Below, piece by piece: positions 17,863 through 27,960 of a stretch of DNA of 64,000 nt (positions within the stretch are counted from its first letter, which is position 1; each line of letters begins with the position of its first letter). A program made the position numbers and the translations under genes. The DNA is from Mycolicibacterium helvum (lineage in GTDB: Bacteria; Actinomycetota; Actinomycetes; Mycobacteriales; Mycobacteriaceae), in NCBI RefSeq assembly GCF_010731895.1, contig NZ_AP022596.1:3224001-3288000 (forward strand), given 5' to 3'. The notes under the pieces are model-generated. The model searched no databases, was not told the origin of the DNA, and worked only from the letters and a program-made list of their open reading frames with translations.

Positions 17863-19577
17863 CGGTTGGTCACCGCCGATGCCCCTTCCGGTTCGGCAAG
17901 CACCGGACGGTTGCCGCCGAAACCAGGGATCAATGAATCGCCGCGATAGCTGACGATGGTCTGGGCCAGGCCGAGGATCAGCAGCGCGCTGATCGCGGTG
18001 AAGCCCACCCACAGCTGGGTGGACACCAGCACGCCGAGCGCACCGCCGAGCACCCAGGCCAGCTGCAGCACCGACTCCGAACGTCCGAACGCCGACGCCC
18101 GCGACTCCTCGGGCAGGTCGTCCTGCAACGACGCATCCAGTGACGCCTTGGCGATCGCGGTCGATCCCGAGGTGATCAACGCGGCCACCGCCACGACGAT
18201 CAGGTTGCCGGTCACCGCGGCCACCAGAGCCACCACCGTCACCGCCACCGTCATGCGTGCGACCAGCATCGCCGGCCGGCCCAGCTTCATCCGAGCCGCA
18301 GTGAAGTTGCCCGCGAAGTTCCCGATCCCGGCCGCCGCGCCGATCAGGCCCAGCATGGCCAACTGTTCCCAGCTGCTGGCGTTATGGGACTTGGCGACGA
18401 AGGCCGGGTACAGGAACAGGAAGCCCACCATCGCCTTGATCGTGCAGTTACCCCACAGTGAGGTGATGATGTTGCGACCCAACGGCTGTCGCCGTGCGCC
18501 CGCCTTCGTGGCCGGTTCGTGGTCGTGCCGGTGCAACGCCCCGGTGTCGCCGTGATAGGTCAGGGTGGCCGGCACTTCGCCTTCGGTCACCTCCACCCAG
18601 CGCGGGATCCGCATCGACCAGGAGGCGCCGGCGACGGAGATGAAGACGACGACGAACAATGCGCCGGGCAGTTGGAAGACCGTGGTGAGTAGATATTCCG
18701 CCCCGGCGGCGATCCCGCCGCCGACGATGGTGCCGCCGATCAGGCCGAACATCGTCAGTCGTGAGTTCACCCGGACCAGGTCGATCGTCGGTGGCATGAC
18801 GCGCGGGGTGACCGCGCTGCGCAGCACGCTGAAGGACTTCGACAACACCATCATTCCCAGCGCACAGGGGTAGAGCACCCACGACGGGTAACTGCCGCTG
18901 GCGCCGTCGTAGTTCATGATCAGCACGATCCCCAGCGCGGTGCGCAGGATGAACGACATCGCCAACGCCGCGCGTCTGCCGTGTTGCACGCGGTCCAGTG
19001 CGGGCCCGATCAGCGGCGCGATCACCGCGAACGGTGCGATCGTGATGAGCAGGTACAGCGCGACCTTGCCCTTGCTCTCCCCGGAAGCGGCGGCGAAGAA
19101 CAGCGTGTTGGCCAGGGCGACCGCCATGGCCGAGTCCACTGCGAAGTTGGCCACCACCGGCCACGTGAGTGCGGTCAGGCCGGACTTGTCGGCACCGTCG
19201 GCTGTGGCGGCCCGGTGCACCATCGAATACATCCGCGACCCCATCTCGCGGCTGCGCATCGCCGCGGCGCGGGTGACGGTGACGCGTTCGCCCGAATTAC
19301 TGCCGCCGCCGCCACGCGAGCCCGGCGGCGGACCCGACAGGTTCTCGGTGCGCTGATCCTGATCGCCCAGTGGCGGCAGGTAGCGGTTGGCGCTGGGGAT
19401 CGGATTGGATCGCCGGGTGGCTCCGGAACGGCGGAAGCCCTCCCCGTCGCTGGGGTAGTTGGCCATCCCGGGGTGTTCGTCGGGGGCGCCGGCCGACGAG
19501 CGGCGATCCGGCCCGAAAGCCGGATTCCCGCGGGGTTCGTCACGCCGGCGTCCAGACACGCCACGATTGTCCCCCAT
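17859..19577 (-). CDS. MFS transporter with long hydrophilic N-terminus
   Basis: 572 residues from ATG 19575-19577; the homologue is Rv0876c. The first 130 residues are hydrophilic and rich in Gly, Pro, Arg and Ser. About 12 membrane segments follow, with the loop DRVQHGRRAAL between helices 2 and 3 typical of the major facilitator fold. The length exceeds a plain MFS protein because of the N-terminal extension and a charged central loop (RHDHEPATKAGARRQ). The substrate is unknown. Confidence 0.82.
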   Translation of the reverse strand: MGDNRGVSGRRRDEPRGNPAFGPDRRSSAGAPDEHPGMANYPSDGEGFRRSGATRRSNPIPSANRYLPPLGDQDQRTENLSGPPPGSRGGGGSNSGERVTVTRAAAMRSREMGSRMYSMVHRAATADGADKSGLTALTWPVVANFAVDSAMAVALANTLFFAAASGESKGKVALYLLITIAPFAVIAPLIGPALDRVQHGRRAALAMSFILRTALGIVLIMNYDGASGSYPSWVLYPCALGMMVLSKSFSVLRSAVTPRVMPPTIDLVRVNSRLTMFGLIGGTIVGGGIAAGAEYLLTTVFQLPGALFVVVFISVAGASWSMRIPRWVEVTEGEVPATLTYHGDTGALHRHDHEPATKAGARRQPLGRNIITSLWGNCTIKAMVGFLFLYPAFVAKSHNASSWEQLAMLGLIGAAAGIGNFAGNFTAARMKLGRPAMLVARMTVAVTVVALVAAVTGNLIVVAVAALITSGSTAIAKASLDASLQDDLPEESRASAFGRSESVLQLAWVLGGALGVLVSTQLWVGFTAISALLILGLAQTIVSYRGDSLIPGFGGNRPVLAEPEGASAVTNR

Positions 19578-19640
19578 AGCGGCATGTGCGGCGCGCACGT
19601 GACCGGTGTGGCTGCGGACACGGGCCGTGAGGCAAGATTA

Positions 19641-20531
19641 GTGACGATGGACAGCTCGATCGACTCCGCAGAACCCACGGCTCCGGTCCACGACGGCGCG
19701 CCGTCGGACGCGGCTGCCGCCGTACTGAGCGGCGCCGTGGACCAGGCGCGGCAGGCGATCGTGGAGTTCAGTGGCGACACCGTGGGCGAGTACCTCGGCG
19801 TCAGCTTCGAGGACGAGTCCGCGGCAACCCACCGCTTCCTGGCGAAAATGCCCGGCTATCAGGGCTGGCAGTGGGCGGTGGTGGTGGCATGCCCCGGCGC
19901 CGATCACGCAACGGTCAGCGAAGTCGTGCTGGTGCCCGGCCCGACGGCACTGCTGGCTCCGGCCTGGGTGCCGTGGGAGGAGCGCATCAAGCCGGGCGAC
20001 CTGGGCCCGGGTGACCTCCTTGCGCCGCTCAAGGACGATCCGCGGCTGGCGCCGGGATATACCGCGACCGGTGACCCCGCGATCGACGACGTCGCCTACG
20101 AAGTCGGGTTCGGCCGCCGCCAGGTGCTCAGCGCCTTCGGCCGCGACGAGACCGCGCAGCGCTGGCATGACGGCGACCACGGCCCCGGCGCACCGATGGC
20201 CCGCGGGACCAAGCGGGTGTGCCGCGATTGCGGATTCATGGTTCCGCTCGCCGGTGGGCTCGGCGCCATGTTCGGGGTGTGCTGCAACGAGATGTCCGCC
20301 GACGCGCGCGTCGTCGATTTCGAGTACGGCTGCGGCGCGCATTCGGACACCCCGCCTGCCCCGGGCAGCGGATCGCCGTTGTACGACCCCTATGACGACG
20401 GGGTGATCGAGGTCGTCGAAGTCGCCGAGAGTCTCGAGACGGTCGCCGAAGTCCCGACGGTCGCTGACAGTGCCGACACGGTCGAGAGTGTCGAGACGGT
20501 CGAGAGTCCCGAGACGGTCGAACAGACTTAG
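19641..20531 (+). CDS. DUF3027-family protein with repetitive acidic tail
   Basis: About 296 residues, the conserved actinobacterial family represented by Rv0877. A central cysteine-containing segment (CRDCGFMVPLAGGLGAMFGVCCNE) looks like a metal-binding knuckle. The last 40 residues are a Glu/Val/Thr-rich tail made of short repeats of ETVE/ETVA type. GTG 19641 has a GAGG site eight bases upstream. ATG 19647, two codons later, is the alternative. The gene is divergent from the MFS gene. Function is unknown. Confidence 0.78.
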   Translation: MTMDSSIDSAEPTAPVHDGAPSDAAAAVLSGAVDQARQAIVEFSGDTVGEYLGVSFEDESAATHRFLAKMPGYQGWQWAVVVACPGADHATVSEVVLVPGPTALLAPAWVPWEERIKPGDLGPGDLLAPLKDDPRLAPGYTATGDPAIDDVAYEVGFGRRQVLSAFGRDETAQRWHDGDHGPGAPMARGTKRVCRDCGFMVPLAGGLGAMFGVCCNEMSADARVVDFEYGCGAHSDTPPAPGSGSPLYDPYDDGVIEVVEVAESLETVAEVPTVADSADTVESVETVESPETVEQT

Positions 20532-20980
20532 CCTTCGGCGGCGGCCTTGATGCGCGCCAGAGACGTGTTCATTCCTTCGACGAGTTCCTTCTCGAAGCCC
20601 GGGACCCCGCCCAAGACCGCGTTGACCGTCATGGTCGAGACGGCCTTGACGCCGTTCTCGGCATGCCGGGTCTCGACGACACGCGTGCCGGTGGCGGTCG
20701 CCTCGAGCTCATAGCACCAGACGGTGTTGTTGGCATTGACCCGGAATGCCAACTTGCGCTCCGGGATCAGCTCGGTGATCGTCGACGTCGTCGGCCAGAA
20801 CAGGTTGTTGCGGCGGTTGAGGTTGACGGTGCGAGTGCCCGGGCGGACCTCGCCGAGTGGCTTCATCAGCCGGCACTGCGGGCTCCACTTGGGCATGTTG
20901 CCCAGGTTCGAAATCAGGGACCACACCTTGCTCACCGGAGCATTGATGTCGATCTCTGCTTGTAATAGCGGCGCTGCCAT
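20528..20980 (-). CDS. SRPBCC (START-like) family protein
   Basis: 150 residues from ATG 20978-20980, preceded by AAGGAGAAG. The N-terminal INAPVSKVWSLISNLGNMPKW pattern is the typical first strand and helix of polyketide-cyclase/START-fold proteins, which hold hydrophobic ligands in a deep cavity. Such mycobacterial proteins are often uncharacterised lipid or polyketide binders. It converges on the DUF3027 gene with a four-base overlap. Confidence 0.82.
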   Translation of the reverse strand: MAAPLLQAEIDINAPVSKVWSLISNLGNMPKWSPQCRLMKPLGEVRPGTRTVNLNRRNNLFWPTTSTITELIPERKLAFRVNANNTVWCYELEATATGTRVVETRHAENGVKAVSTMTVNAVLGGVPGFEKELVEGMNTSLARIKAAAEG

Positions 20981-21003
20981 CACTTCTCCTTGTTGTTGGT
21001 TGA

Positions 21004-21306
21004 TCAATCGGTGCGCGGCGCCCGCCCGGTTTCCAAGCCGGTCTGCGCTCCCCGCGCACCGCGCCGGGCAGCGGTGCGCTGCCAGAGGAATATCGACGTG
21101 CCGACAACTCCGGTGCCCAGTCCCGCAATCACGATGGGTCGCCATGATTCCAGGGCCCCGACGGTGAACGCGGCGATGGTGGCAAGCGCCCACAGCGCAG
21201 CGCCGGCGACGATGACCGGCCACGGATCCAGCAGCGCCGCGGGCAGCGCCGGCGGCGCAGGTTCGGCCGTCGGTGGCGGGCTGGGCTCGCGCTGTTCGGA
21301 AGGCAT
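21004..21306 (-). CDS. DUF2530-type small membrane protein
   Basis: 100 residues, matching Rv0879c by position and layout. A Pro-rich cytoplasmic N-terminus (about 30 residues) is followed by two membrane segments (about 31-52 and 57-75) and a basic tail. Function is unknown. It lies 23 bases upstream of the SRPBCC gene on the same strand and may share its transcript. Confidence 0.7.
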   Translation of the reverse strand: MPSEQREPSPPPTAEPAPPALPAALLDPWPVIVAGAALWALATIAAFTVGALESWRPIVIAGLGTGVVGTSIFLWQRTAARRGARGAQTGLETGRAPRTD

Positions 21307-21408
21307 TGTCGTCCAAGGTAACCGATCGGGTGGGCGGCCCGCTCAGCACCGCGGCAGTTGCCTGGTTCATCATTGATCGGGTGTTGGTGTGTCGTAGTGT
21401 TTGCGATT

Positions 21409-21840
21409 GTGTTGGACGGTGACCTGCGGCTTGCCAGTGATTTGTCGCTGGCTGTCATGCGGTTGGCGCGCCAGTTGCGCTTCCGCCGGCCCGAGTCGCC
21501 GGTCACCCTTTCGCAGTTGTCCGCTCTTGCCACCCTGGCCAAAGACGGGGCCATGACGCCCGGCGCGCTGGCCGTCAAGGAACGGGTTCGGCCGCCGTCG
21601 ATGACTCGGGTGATCGCCTCGCTGGTCGACCTTGGGTTGGTGGTGCGCAGGTCGCATCCCGCCGACGGCCGCCAGGTGCTGGTGGCGGTGTCCGAGGCCG
21701 GTGGCGAGCTGGTCGACAGCGAGCGCCAGGCCAGCCAGGAGTGGCTGCGCGCCCGGCTGGCGACCCTGAACAGCGAGGATCGCGGCACCCTGTTGCGCGC
21801 CGCGGACCTGATGACCGTGCTCGTCGACGAAGACGCGTGA
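21409..21840 (+). CDS. MarR-family transcriptional regulator
   Basis: 143 residues from GTG 21409, the same length as Rv0880. The winged helix spans about 30-100: [13 protein letters not shown], then the recognition helix in [19 protein letters not shown] and the wing [14 protein letters not shown]. MarR proteins are dimers that release DNA on binding small aromatic or oxidising ligands. The stop overlaps the start of the methyltransferase gene by four bases, so the two are cotranscribed. Confidence 0.88.
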   Translation: MLDGDLRLASDLSLAVMRLARQLRFRRPESPVTLSQLSALATLAKDGAMTPGALAVKERVRPPSMTRVIASLVDLGLVVRRSHPADGRQVLVAVSEAGGELVDSERQASQEWLRARLATLNSEDRGTLLRAADLMTVLVDEDA

Positions 21841-22670
21841 GCGGCAACGCTTTTGGGGCGTTCGATGTTGTCGACATCACCGACCCCGCTGATCTCCGGG
21901 TCGACGACTTTCGCGACCTCAACAGTGTCGACCGCAGACCGGATCTGCCGAGCGGCAAAGGGCTGGTGATCGCCGAGGGCGTGCTGGTGGCTAGGCGCAT
22001 GATCGCCTCGCGGTTCACCCCGCACGCCTTTCTGGGCACCGACCGCCGCCTGGCCGAACTGGGCGACGATCGCAGCTGGGTACGGGCCCCGTTCTATCGC
22101 GCCTCAGCCGAGGTGATGGCCGAGGTGGTCGGCTTCCACCTCAATCGGGGTGTGCTGGCCGCGGCGCGTCGGCCCCCTGAGCTGACGCCGACCGAGGTGC
22201 TTGACGGCGCCCGGACGGTCGCCGTCCTGGAGGGCGTCAACGACCACGAGAACCTCGGGTCGATCTTCCGCAACGCGGCCGGGCTTGGCGTGGACGCGGT
22301 CATCTTCGGCACCGGCTGTGCCGACCCGCTCTACCGGCGCGCGGTGCGGGTGTCGATGGGCCATGCCCTTCTGGTGCCCTTCGCGCGTGCGCAGCAGTGG
22401 CCGGCCGACCTCGCTGAACTACGCCGGAGAGGTTTCCGGCTGCTGGCCATGACGCCCGATCCAGCGGCCCAGACCCTGGCCGAGGCGACGGCCGACCTGT
22501 CCGATCAGAAGGTCGCGGTGTTGGTCGGTGCCGAGGGGCCGGGGCTTACCGAGACGGCGATGCGGGCCAGCGATGTCCGGGTCCGTATCCCGATGTCGCG
22601 GGGTACCGATTCGCTCAATGTCGCGACCGCGGCGGCGTTGGCGTTCTACGAACGGGCGCGCGCTGGCTAG
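21837..22670 (+). CDS. SpoU/TrmH-family RNA methyltransferase
   Basis: 277 residues from GTG 21837. An N-terminal substrate-binding domain is followed by the SPOUT knot domain. The motifs are [17 protein letters not shown] (motif 1), [12 protein letters not shown] (motif 2) and [22 protein letters not shown] (motif 3), the latter two shaping the trefoil knot that binds S-adenosylmethionine. It probably 2'-O-methylates rRNA or tRNA; the target base cannot be told. Equivalent to Rv0881. Confidence 0.9.
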   Translation: MSGNAFGAFDVVDITDPADLRVDDFRDLNSVDRRPDLPSGKGLVIAEGVLVARRMIASRFTPHAFLGTDRRLAELGDDRSWVRAPFYRASAEVMAEVVGFHLNRGVLAAARRPPELTPTEVLDGARTVAVLEGVNDHENLGSIFRNAAGLGVDAVIFGTGCADPLYRRAVRVSMGHALLVPFARAQQWPADLAELRRRGFRLLAMTPDPAAQTLAEATADLSDQKVAVLVGAEGPGLTETAMRASDVRVRIPMSRGTDSLNVATAAALAFYERARAG

Positions 22671-22681
22671 GCTTCTTCCGG

Positions 22682-22705
22682 CGGGCAGGAGCGAAGCGAC
22701 CCGGG
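22682..22705 (+). repeat. copy of the 24-bp dispersed repeat next to a ribosome binding site
   Basis: Exact 24-base reverse-complement match to the copies at 10617-10676. Its GGGA end runs straight into GGAGG, the likely ribosome binding site of the gene starting at 22718, so the element sits in a short untranslated leader. Confidence 0.8.
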
Positions 22706-22717
22706 AGGAGGCCCCGC

Positions 22718-22990
22718 ATGAATGACCAATCGACGCCATGGGGGACCGGCCTGACCGTGTCGGCATTCGTCGCCGGAATCACCGGCGCCGCGATTGTGGT
22801 GCTCAGCCTGGGCATGATCCGCGTGCATCCGCTGGTGGCAATCGTGCTCAACATGATTGCGGTCGGCGGCCTGGCACCCACACTGTGGGGCTGGCGAGGC
22901 ATTCCGGTACGGCGCTGGTTCGTTCTTGGCGCCGGTATCGGTGTCGCCGGCGGCTGGGTGACGCTACTGGCGCTGGTCGCGGCGCGCTAG
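22718..22990 (+). CDS. DUF2537-type small membrane protein
   Basis: 90 residues, equivalent in position to Rv0882. Three hydrophobic segments (about 10-32, 36-56 and 65-88) indicate an integral membrane protein; no catalytic motif is visible. It starts 47 bases after the methyltransferase stop, with a dispersed repeat copy in between, and converges on sepH. Function is unknown. Confidence 0.72.
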   Translation: MNDQSTPWGTGLTVSAFVAGITGAAIVVLSLGMIRVHPLVAIVLNMIAVGGLAPTLWGWRGIPVRRWFVLGAGIGVAGGWVTLLALVAAR

Positions 22991-22997
22991 CTGGAGA

Positions 22998-23786
22998 TCA
23001 GCGCTCGCCGCTGGAACGCACGCCCAGCAGGACGTCCTCCCAGCCGGGTACTGCGGGCTTGGCCTTGGCGCGCCTGGCGCGGGGGGCCGGAGTGGGAGCA
23101 GGTGCTGGGGCCGGCGTCTCCTCGACCGGAGCCGGTGCGGGTTGCGGCTGCTCCTCGAAATCCAGCTGTGCGACGGGAGCGACAGGCCGCAGCACCGGAC
23201 GTTCGAACCCCGGGTCGATCAGCTCGCTGGCGGCGTCGTCGAGGGCAGCGACCGTGCCGCCGTGTGCACCCGGGCTGAAGCGGAAATGGGCGGCGTTGTC
23301 GGACAACCCGGCCTGCCAGGCTATCTGCACTACCCAGCGGCCGTCTTCGCCGCGCCACGCATCCCACTCCGTCGCCTCAGGGTTGAGGCCGCGCGCCACC
23401 AGGGCGCTCGTGATCGACTCCTGCAGCGATCTCACCGCCGGCCCGTCGGCGAGGACCGGGTGGGCGGCGGAGGCCAGCTCGGCTGCTCGCGCGCGCTCCA
23501 AAAGCACCGGGTGGGCGAAACGCTCGACCTTGGTGATGTCCATGCCGGATGATTCGGCAACTTGCTCGACGGATGCACCCGCACGGATGCGCGCCTGAAT
23601 GTCTCTGGGCCGCAACATGCCTTTGACCTCTTTGTCCCTCAGGGTCTGGCCCAGTGACCGGTCGCCGCGGATAGCGGCGCGCAGTCGATCGTCGACGTGC
23701 AGGGTGAACTTGTCGGCCGGGTCGGGACCTTCACAGATGATGTGCCTGCCGTCGACATCGAGTCCGATCACCCTGAGTTCCCGCAT
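22998..23786 (-). CDS. sepH: cell division protein SepH
   Basis: 262 residues with the DUF3071 N-terminal domain (MRELRVIGLDVDGRHIICE) and a helix-turn-helix-like segment around residues 60-95 (ARIRAGASVEQVAESSGM). A long Pro/Ala-rich linker and a short conserved C-terminus (RAKAKPAVPGWEDVLLG) follow. SepH is an actinobacterial protein that binds FtsZ and promotes Z-ring assembly. The architecture and the position next to serC match Rv0883c. Confidence 0.9.
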   Translation of the reverse strand: MRELRVIGLDVDGRHIICEGPDPADKFTLHVDDRLRAAIRGDRSLGQTLRDKEVKGMLRPRDIQARIRAGASVEQVAESSGMDITKVERFAHPVLLERARAAELASAAHPVLADGPAVRSLQESITSALVARGLNPEATEWDAWRGEDGRWVVQIAWQAGLSDNAAHFRFSPGAHGGTVAALDDAASELIDPGFERPVLRPVAPVAQLDFEEQPQPAPAPVEETPAPAPAPTPAPRARRAKAKPAVPGWEDVLLGVRSSGER

Positions 23787-23857
23787 GTCGACCTCCTTCT
23801 CCGTCCGGAATTTAACCCAGGCGATGGAATATAACGGTTAGGACACGCCGAGCTTTC

Positions 23858-24973
<1,116 letters not shown>

Positions 24974-25125
24974 TCAAGCCTAGGAGTCCGCGCGAGTGCT
25001 TTTGACACCGAGGCGCACTCCAAGGCGTTCAGCACACCCGAAAACGGGTATGGACAAGTATGCGATACCGACGGTACTGTGTGGACAACACCCGCCCAAA
25101 TGTAAACCTCTCTGAGGAGACTGCC

Positions 25126-26142
25126 ATGGCGAGAACCAAGATCATCCGGCGCTGGCGCCGCAACATGGACGTGCAGGACGACATCGCGTATGTCGAGACG
25201 CTGACCACCCTCTCCGAGGCTTCAGTGCGCAGAAACTTCAACCCCTACACCGATATCGACTGGGATTCGCCTGAGTTCGCCGTGGTTCCGAACGACGAGC
25301 GCTGGATTTTGCCGGCGACCGACCCGATCGGACAGCACCCCTGGTACCAGTCGCAGCCCAAAGAGCGGCAGATCGAAATCGGTATGTGGCGTCAATCCAA
25401 CGTCGCCAAGGTCGGCTTGCACTTCGAGTCGATCCTCATCCGAGGATTGATGGAGTACGCCTTCTGGACGCCCAACGGTTCGCCGGAATACCGGTACTGC
25501 CTGCACGAGGCGGTCGAAGAGTGCAACCACACCATGATGTTTCAGGAGATGGTGAACCACATCGGGGCAGATGTGCCGGGCATGCCTCGCTTGCTGAAGT
25601 GGATACAACCGGCGATTCCTCTTGTCGCGGGGCCGCTGCCGATTCCGTTCTGGTTCGGCATCCTCGCCGGCGAGGAGCCCATCGACCACACGCAGAAGAA
25701 CGTTCTGCGCGAGGGTAAGGCGCTGCACCCGATCATGGAGCGGGTGATGGCCATTCACGTCGCTGAAGAGGCCCGGCATATTTCGTTCGCGCATGAGTAT
25801 CTGCGCAAGCGGGTGCCGCACCTGCCTCGACGCAAGCGATTCTGGTTGTCGCTCTACGTGCCGGTGGTGATGCGGGTGCTGTGTTCGGCCATCATCGTGC
25901 CGCCGAAGGCGTTCTGGAAGGAGTTCGACATCCCACGTTCGGTGCGCAAAGACATCTTCTTCTCCTCGCCGCCATCGCGACAGATGTTGCGTGACATGTT
26001 CGGAGATGTCCGGATGCTCGCCACCGACACCGGGTTGATGAACCCGTTGGCCAAGCTCATCTGGCGGATCTGCCGAATTGACGGACCGCCGAGCCGCTAC
26101 CGTAGCGAGCCGCAGCGCCGGCACGTCGTGAGCGCCGCGTAA
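25126..26142 (+). CDS. AurF-like diiron oxygenase
   Basis: 338 residues from ATG 25126, preceded by CTGAGGAGA. Two metal-ligand motifs are visible: EAVEECNH (about residues 130-137) and HVAEEARH (about 212-219), the Glu/His pattern of the PF11583 family of diiron N-oxygenases such as AurF. The substrate is unknown; the family oxidises amines to hydroxylamine or nitro groups, among other reactions. The ferredoxin-reductase gene fprB starts ten bases after the stop, which suggests it supplies electrons. Equivalent to Rv0885. Confidence 0.82.
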   Translation: MARTKIIRRWRRNMDVQDDIAYVETLTTLSEASVRRNFNPYTDIDWDSPEFAVVPNDERWILPATDPIGQHPWYQSQPKERQIEIGMWRQSNVAKVGLHFESILIRGLMEYAFWTPNGSPEYRYCLHEAVEECNHTMMFQEMVNHIGADVPGMPRLLKWIQPAIPLVAGPLPIPFWFGILAGEEPIDHTQKNVLREGKALHPIMERVMAIHVAEEARHISFAHEYLRKRVPHLPRRKRFWLSLYVPVVMRVLCSAIIVPPKAFWKEFDIPRSVRKDIFFSSPPSRQMLRDMFGDVRMLATDTGLMNPLAKLIWRICRIDGPPSRYRSEPQRRHVVSAA

Positions 26143-26152
26143 GAGCACGCCT

Positions 26153-27838
26153 ATGCCTCACGTCATCACCCAGTCGTGCTGTAGCGACGGGTCCTGCGTC
26201 TACGCGTGTCCGGTCAACTGCATCCACCCCAGCCCCGACGAGCCGGGCTTCGCCACCGCCGAGATGCTCTACATCGATCCGGTGGCCTGCGTGGACTGCG
26301 GCGCCTGCGTCAGTGCGTGCCCGGTCGGTGCCATCGCGCCCGACACCAGACTGACCGATAAGCAGTTGCCGTTCGTCGCCCTCAACGCCGCCTTCTATCC
26401 TGAGCGGCCGGCCGGCGTGAAGCTGCCGCCGACGTCCAAGCTCGCACCGGTGCTGCCCGCGCCCCAGGTGCGCCGCGGCCGGGCGGATCTCACGGTAGCC
26501 GTGGTTGGCTCGGGGCCTGCGGGGATGTATGCCGCCGACGAACTGCTCACCCAGAAAGGCGTGCGGGTCAACGTCTTCGACAGGCTGCCCACCCCGTTCG
26601 GGCTGGTGCGCGCCGGGGTGGCGCCCGATCACCAGAACACCAAGGGCGTGACGCGGGTCTTCGAGCAGATCAGCGCGCGGTCGAACTTCAACTTCTACCT
26701 CAATGTTGAAGCAGGGCGGCATATTTCGCATGCCGAGTTGTTGGATCACCATCATGCCGTGCTGTACACCGTCGGCGCGCCGAACGACCGTAGGCTCGAC
26801 ATCGCCGGGATGGAGCTGCCAGGAACCGGCACCGCTACCGAGACGGTGGCCTGGATCAACGGCCATCCGGACTTCGCCGGGCTGACGGTCGACCTTCGCC
26901 ACGAACGTGTCGTGGTGATCGGCAACGGCAACGTCGCGCTCGACGTGGCACGAATCTTGACCGCCGACCCAGATGACCTGGCCCGCACCGATATTTCCGA
27001 TACCGCGCTGGGCGCTCTGTGTGATTCCGCAGTGCGCGAGGTCGTCATCGCCGCGAGGCGCAGGCCGGCCGACTCGGCCTTCACGCTGCCCGAGCTGATC
27101 GGGCTGACGTCGACGGCGGAGGTGGTCCTCAGCACCGACGACCACGACCTCGTCGTGCAGGATCTGGCCAGCGCCACCGACCCCGTCACCGTGGGCAAGC
27201 TCGAGATCCTGGCCAAATTGCCCGTCGCCGCCGATATCGCCGCGCGCCCGCGAATCCGATTGGCCTACCGGCTGACTCCGCACCGGGTACTCGGCACACG
27301 GCGAGTGAGCGGGATCGAGTTCCGCCGTACCGGCACCGACGAGGCGGTACAGCTCGACGCCGGAATGGTGCTGACCTCGATCGGATACCGTGGCGCCCCG
27401 ATCGCCGGCCTGCCGTTCGACGAGGCCGCCGCCGTCGTCCCCAACCGGGACGGTCGGGTGATCGACCCCGTCACCGGCGCGGCCGTCACCGGCGCATACG
27501 TGGCGGGCTGGATCAAGCGCGGCCCAACGGGATTCATCGGAACCAACAAATCCTGTGCCATGCAGACCGTCTCGAGACTGGTCGACGACTTCAATGCCGG
27601 GCTGCTCACCGACCCCACCGCGCGGCCGGGGATGCTGGACAAACTGATCCGCTCGCGTCGGCCCGATGTGATCGACGCGGCCGGTTGGCGCGCCATCGAC
27701 ACCGCCGAGACTGCTCGCGGCGCTGCCGAGGGCCGGCCCCGGGTGAAGTTCACCGAGGTGTCCGACATGGTAGCGGCGGCCGCCGCCGCGGCTGACCCGC
27801 CGGTGGTCAGACGGTTGCTGGCCGGGCTGTTGCGTTAG
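26153..27838 (+). CDS. fprB: ferredoxin/NADP reductase fusion FprB
   Basis: 561 residues. The N-terminal 70 or so residues form a bacterial ferredoxin with cysteine motifs CCSDGSCVYACPVNC and CVDCGACVSACPVG for two iron-sulfur clusters. From about 110 on follows an adrenodoxin-reductase-like domain: VVGSGPAGMYAADELL for FAD, VIGNGNVALDVARIL for NADPH, and GWIKRGPTGFIGTN near the C-terminus. It moves electrons from NADPH to iron-sulfur partners. Cotranscription with the diiron oxygenase is likely. Confidence 0.94.
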   Translation: MPHVITQSCCSDGSCVYACPVNCIHPSPDEPGFATAEMLYIDPVACVDCGACVSACPVGAIAPDTRLTDKQLPFVALNAAFYPERPAGVKLPPTSKLAPVLPAPQVRRGRADLTVAVVGSGPAGMYAADELLTQKGVRVNVFDRLPTPFGLVRAGVAPDHQNTKGVTRVFEQISARSNFNFYLNVEAGRHISHAELLDHHHAVLYTVGAPNDRRLDIAGMELPGTGTATETVAWINGHPDFAGLTVDLRHERVVVIGNGNVALDVARILTADPDDLARTDISDTALGALCDSAVREVVIAARRRPADSAFTLPELIGLTSTAEVVLSTDDHDLVVQDLASATDPVTVGKLEILAKLPVAADIAARPRIRLAYRLTPHRVLGTRRVSGIEFRRTGTDEAVQLDAGMVLTSIGYRGAPIAGLPFDEAAAVVPNRDGRVIDPVTGAAVTGAYVAGWIKRGPTGFIGTNKSCAMQTVSRLVDDFNAGLLTDPTARPGMLDKLIRSRRPDVIDAAGWRAIDTAETARGAAEGRPRVKFTEVSDMVAAAAAAADPPVVRRLLAGLLR

Positions 27839-27910
27839 GCCTTGTCCCGCAAGTAGTTCAACACCGCGGGCGCAGCATCGCCGACCAGGTTCGGGGCCAA
27901 CGCGGGTTGG
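27835..27910 (-). pseudogene. possible 3' remnant of an unrelated gene at the island edge
   Basis: On the minus strand, overlapping the fprB stop by four bases, the frame reads PNLVGDAAPAVLNYLRDKA then TAA. This resembles the natural C-terminal tail of an enzyme, possibly of alpha/beta-hydrolase type. No credible body precedes it, because the frame runs into the iron box and the permease start. It may be the end of a gene lost when the iron island was inserted. The family assignment is a guess. Confidence 0.25.
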
Positions 27911-27941
27911 ACTGTCGGTCGATTCCCTCCGAAACGAGATA

Positions 27942-27960
27942 TTAGGTTAGCCTGCGCTAT
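27942..27960 (+). promoter_or_regulatory. IdeR-type iron box in front of the FecCD operon
   Basis: TTAGGTTAGCCTGCGCTAT matches the left half of the IdeR/DtxR 19-bp consensus (TTAGGTTAG-C-CTAACCTAA) exactly, with a weaker right half. It ends on the base before the GTG of the first permease. TAGCCT inside it would serve as a -10 element seven bases from the start codon, implying a leaderless mRNA shut off by iron-loaded IdeR. Confidence 0.7.
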
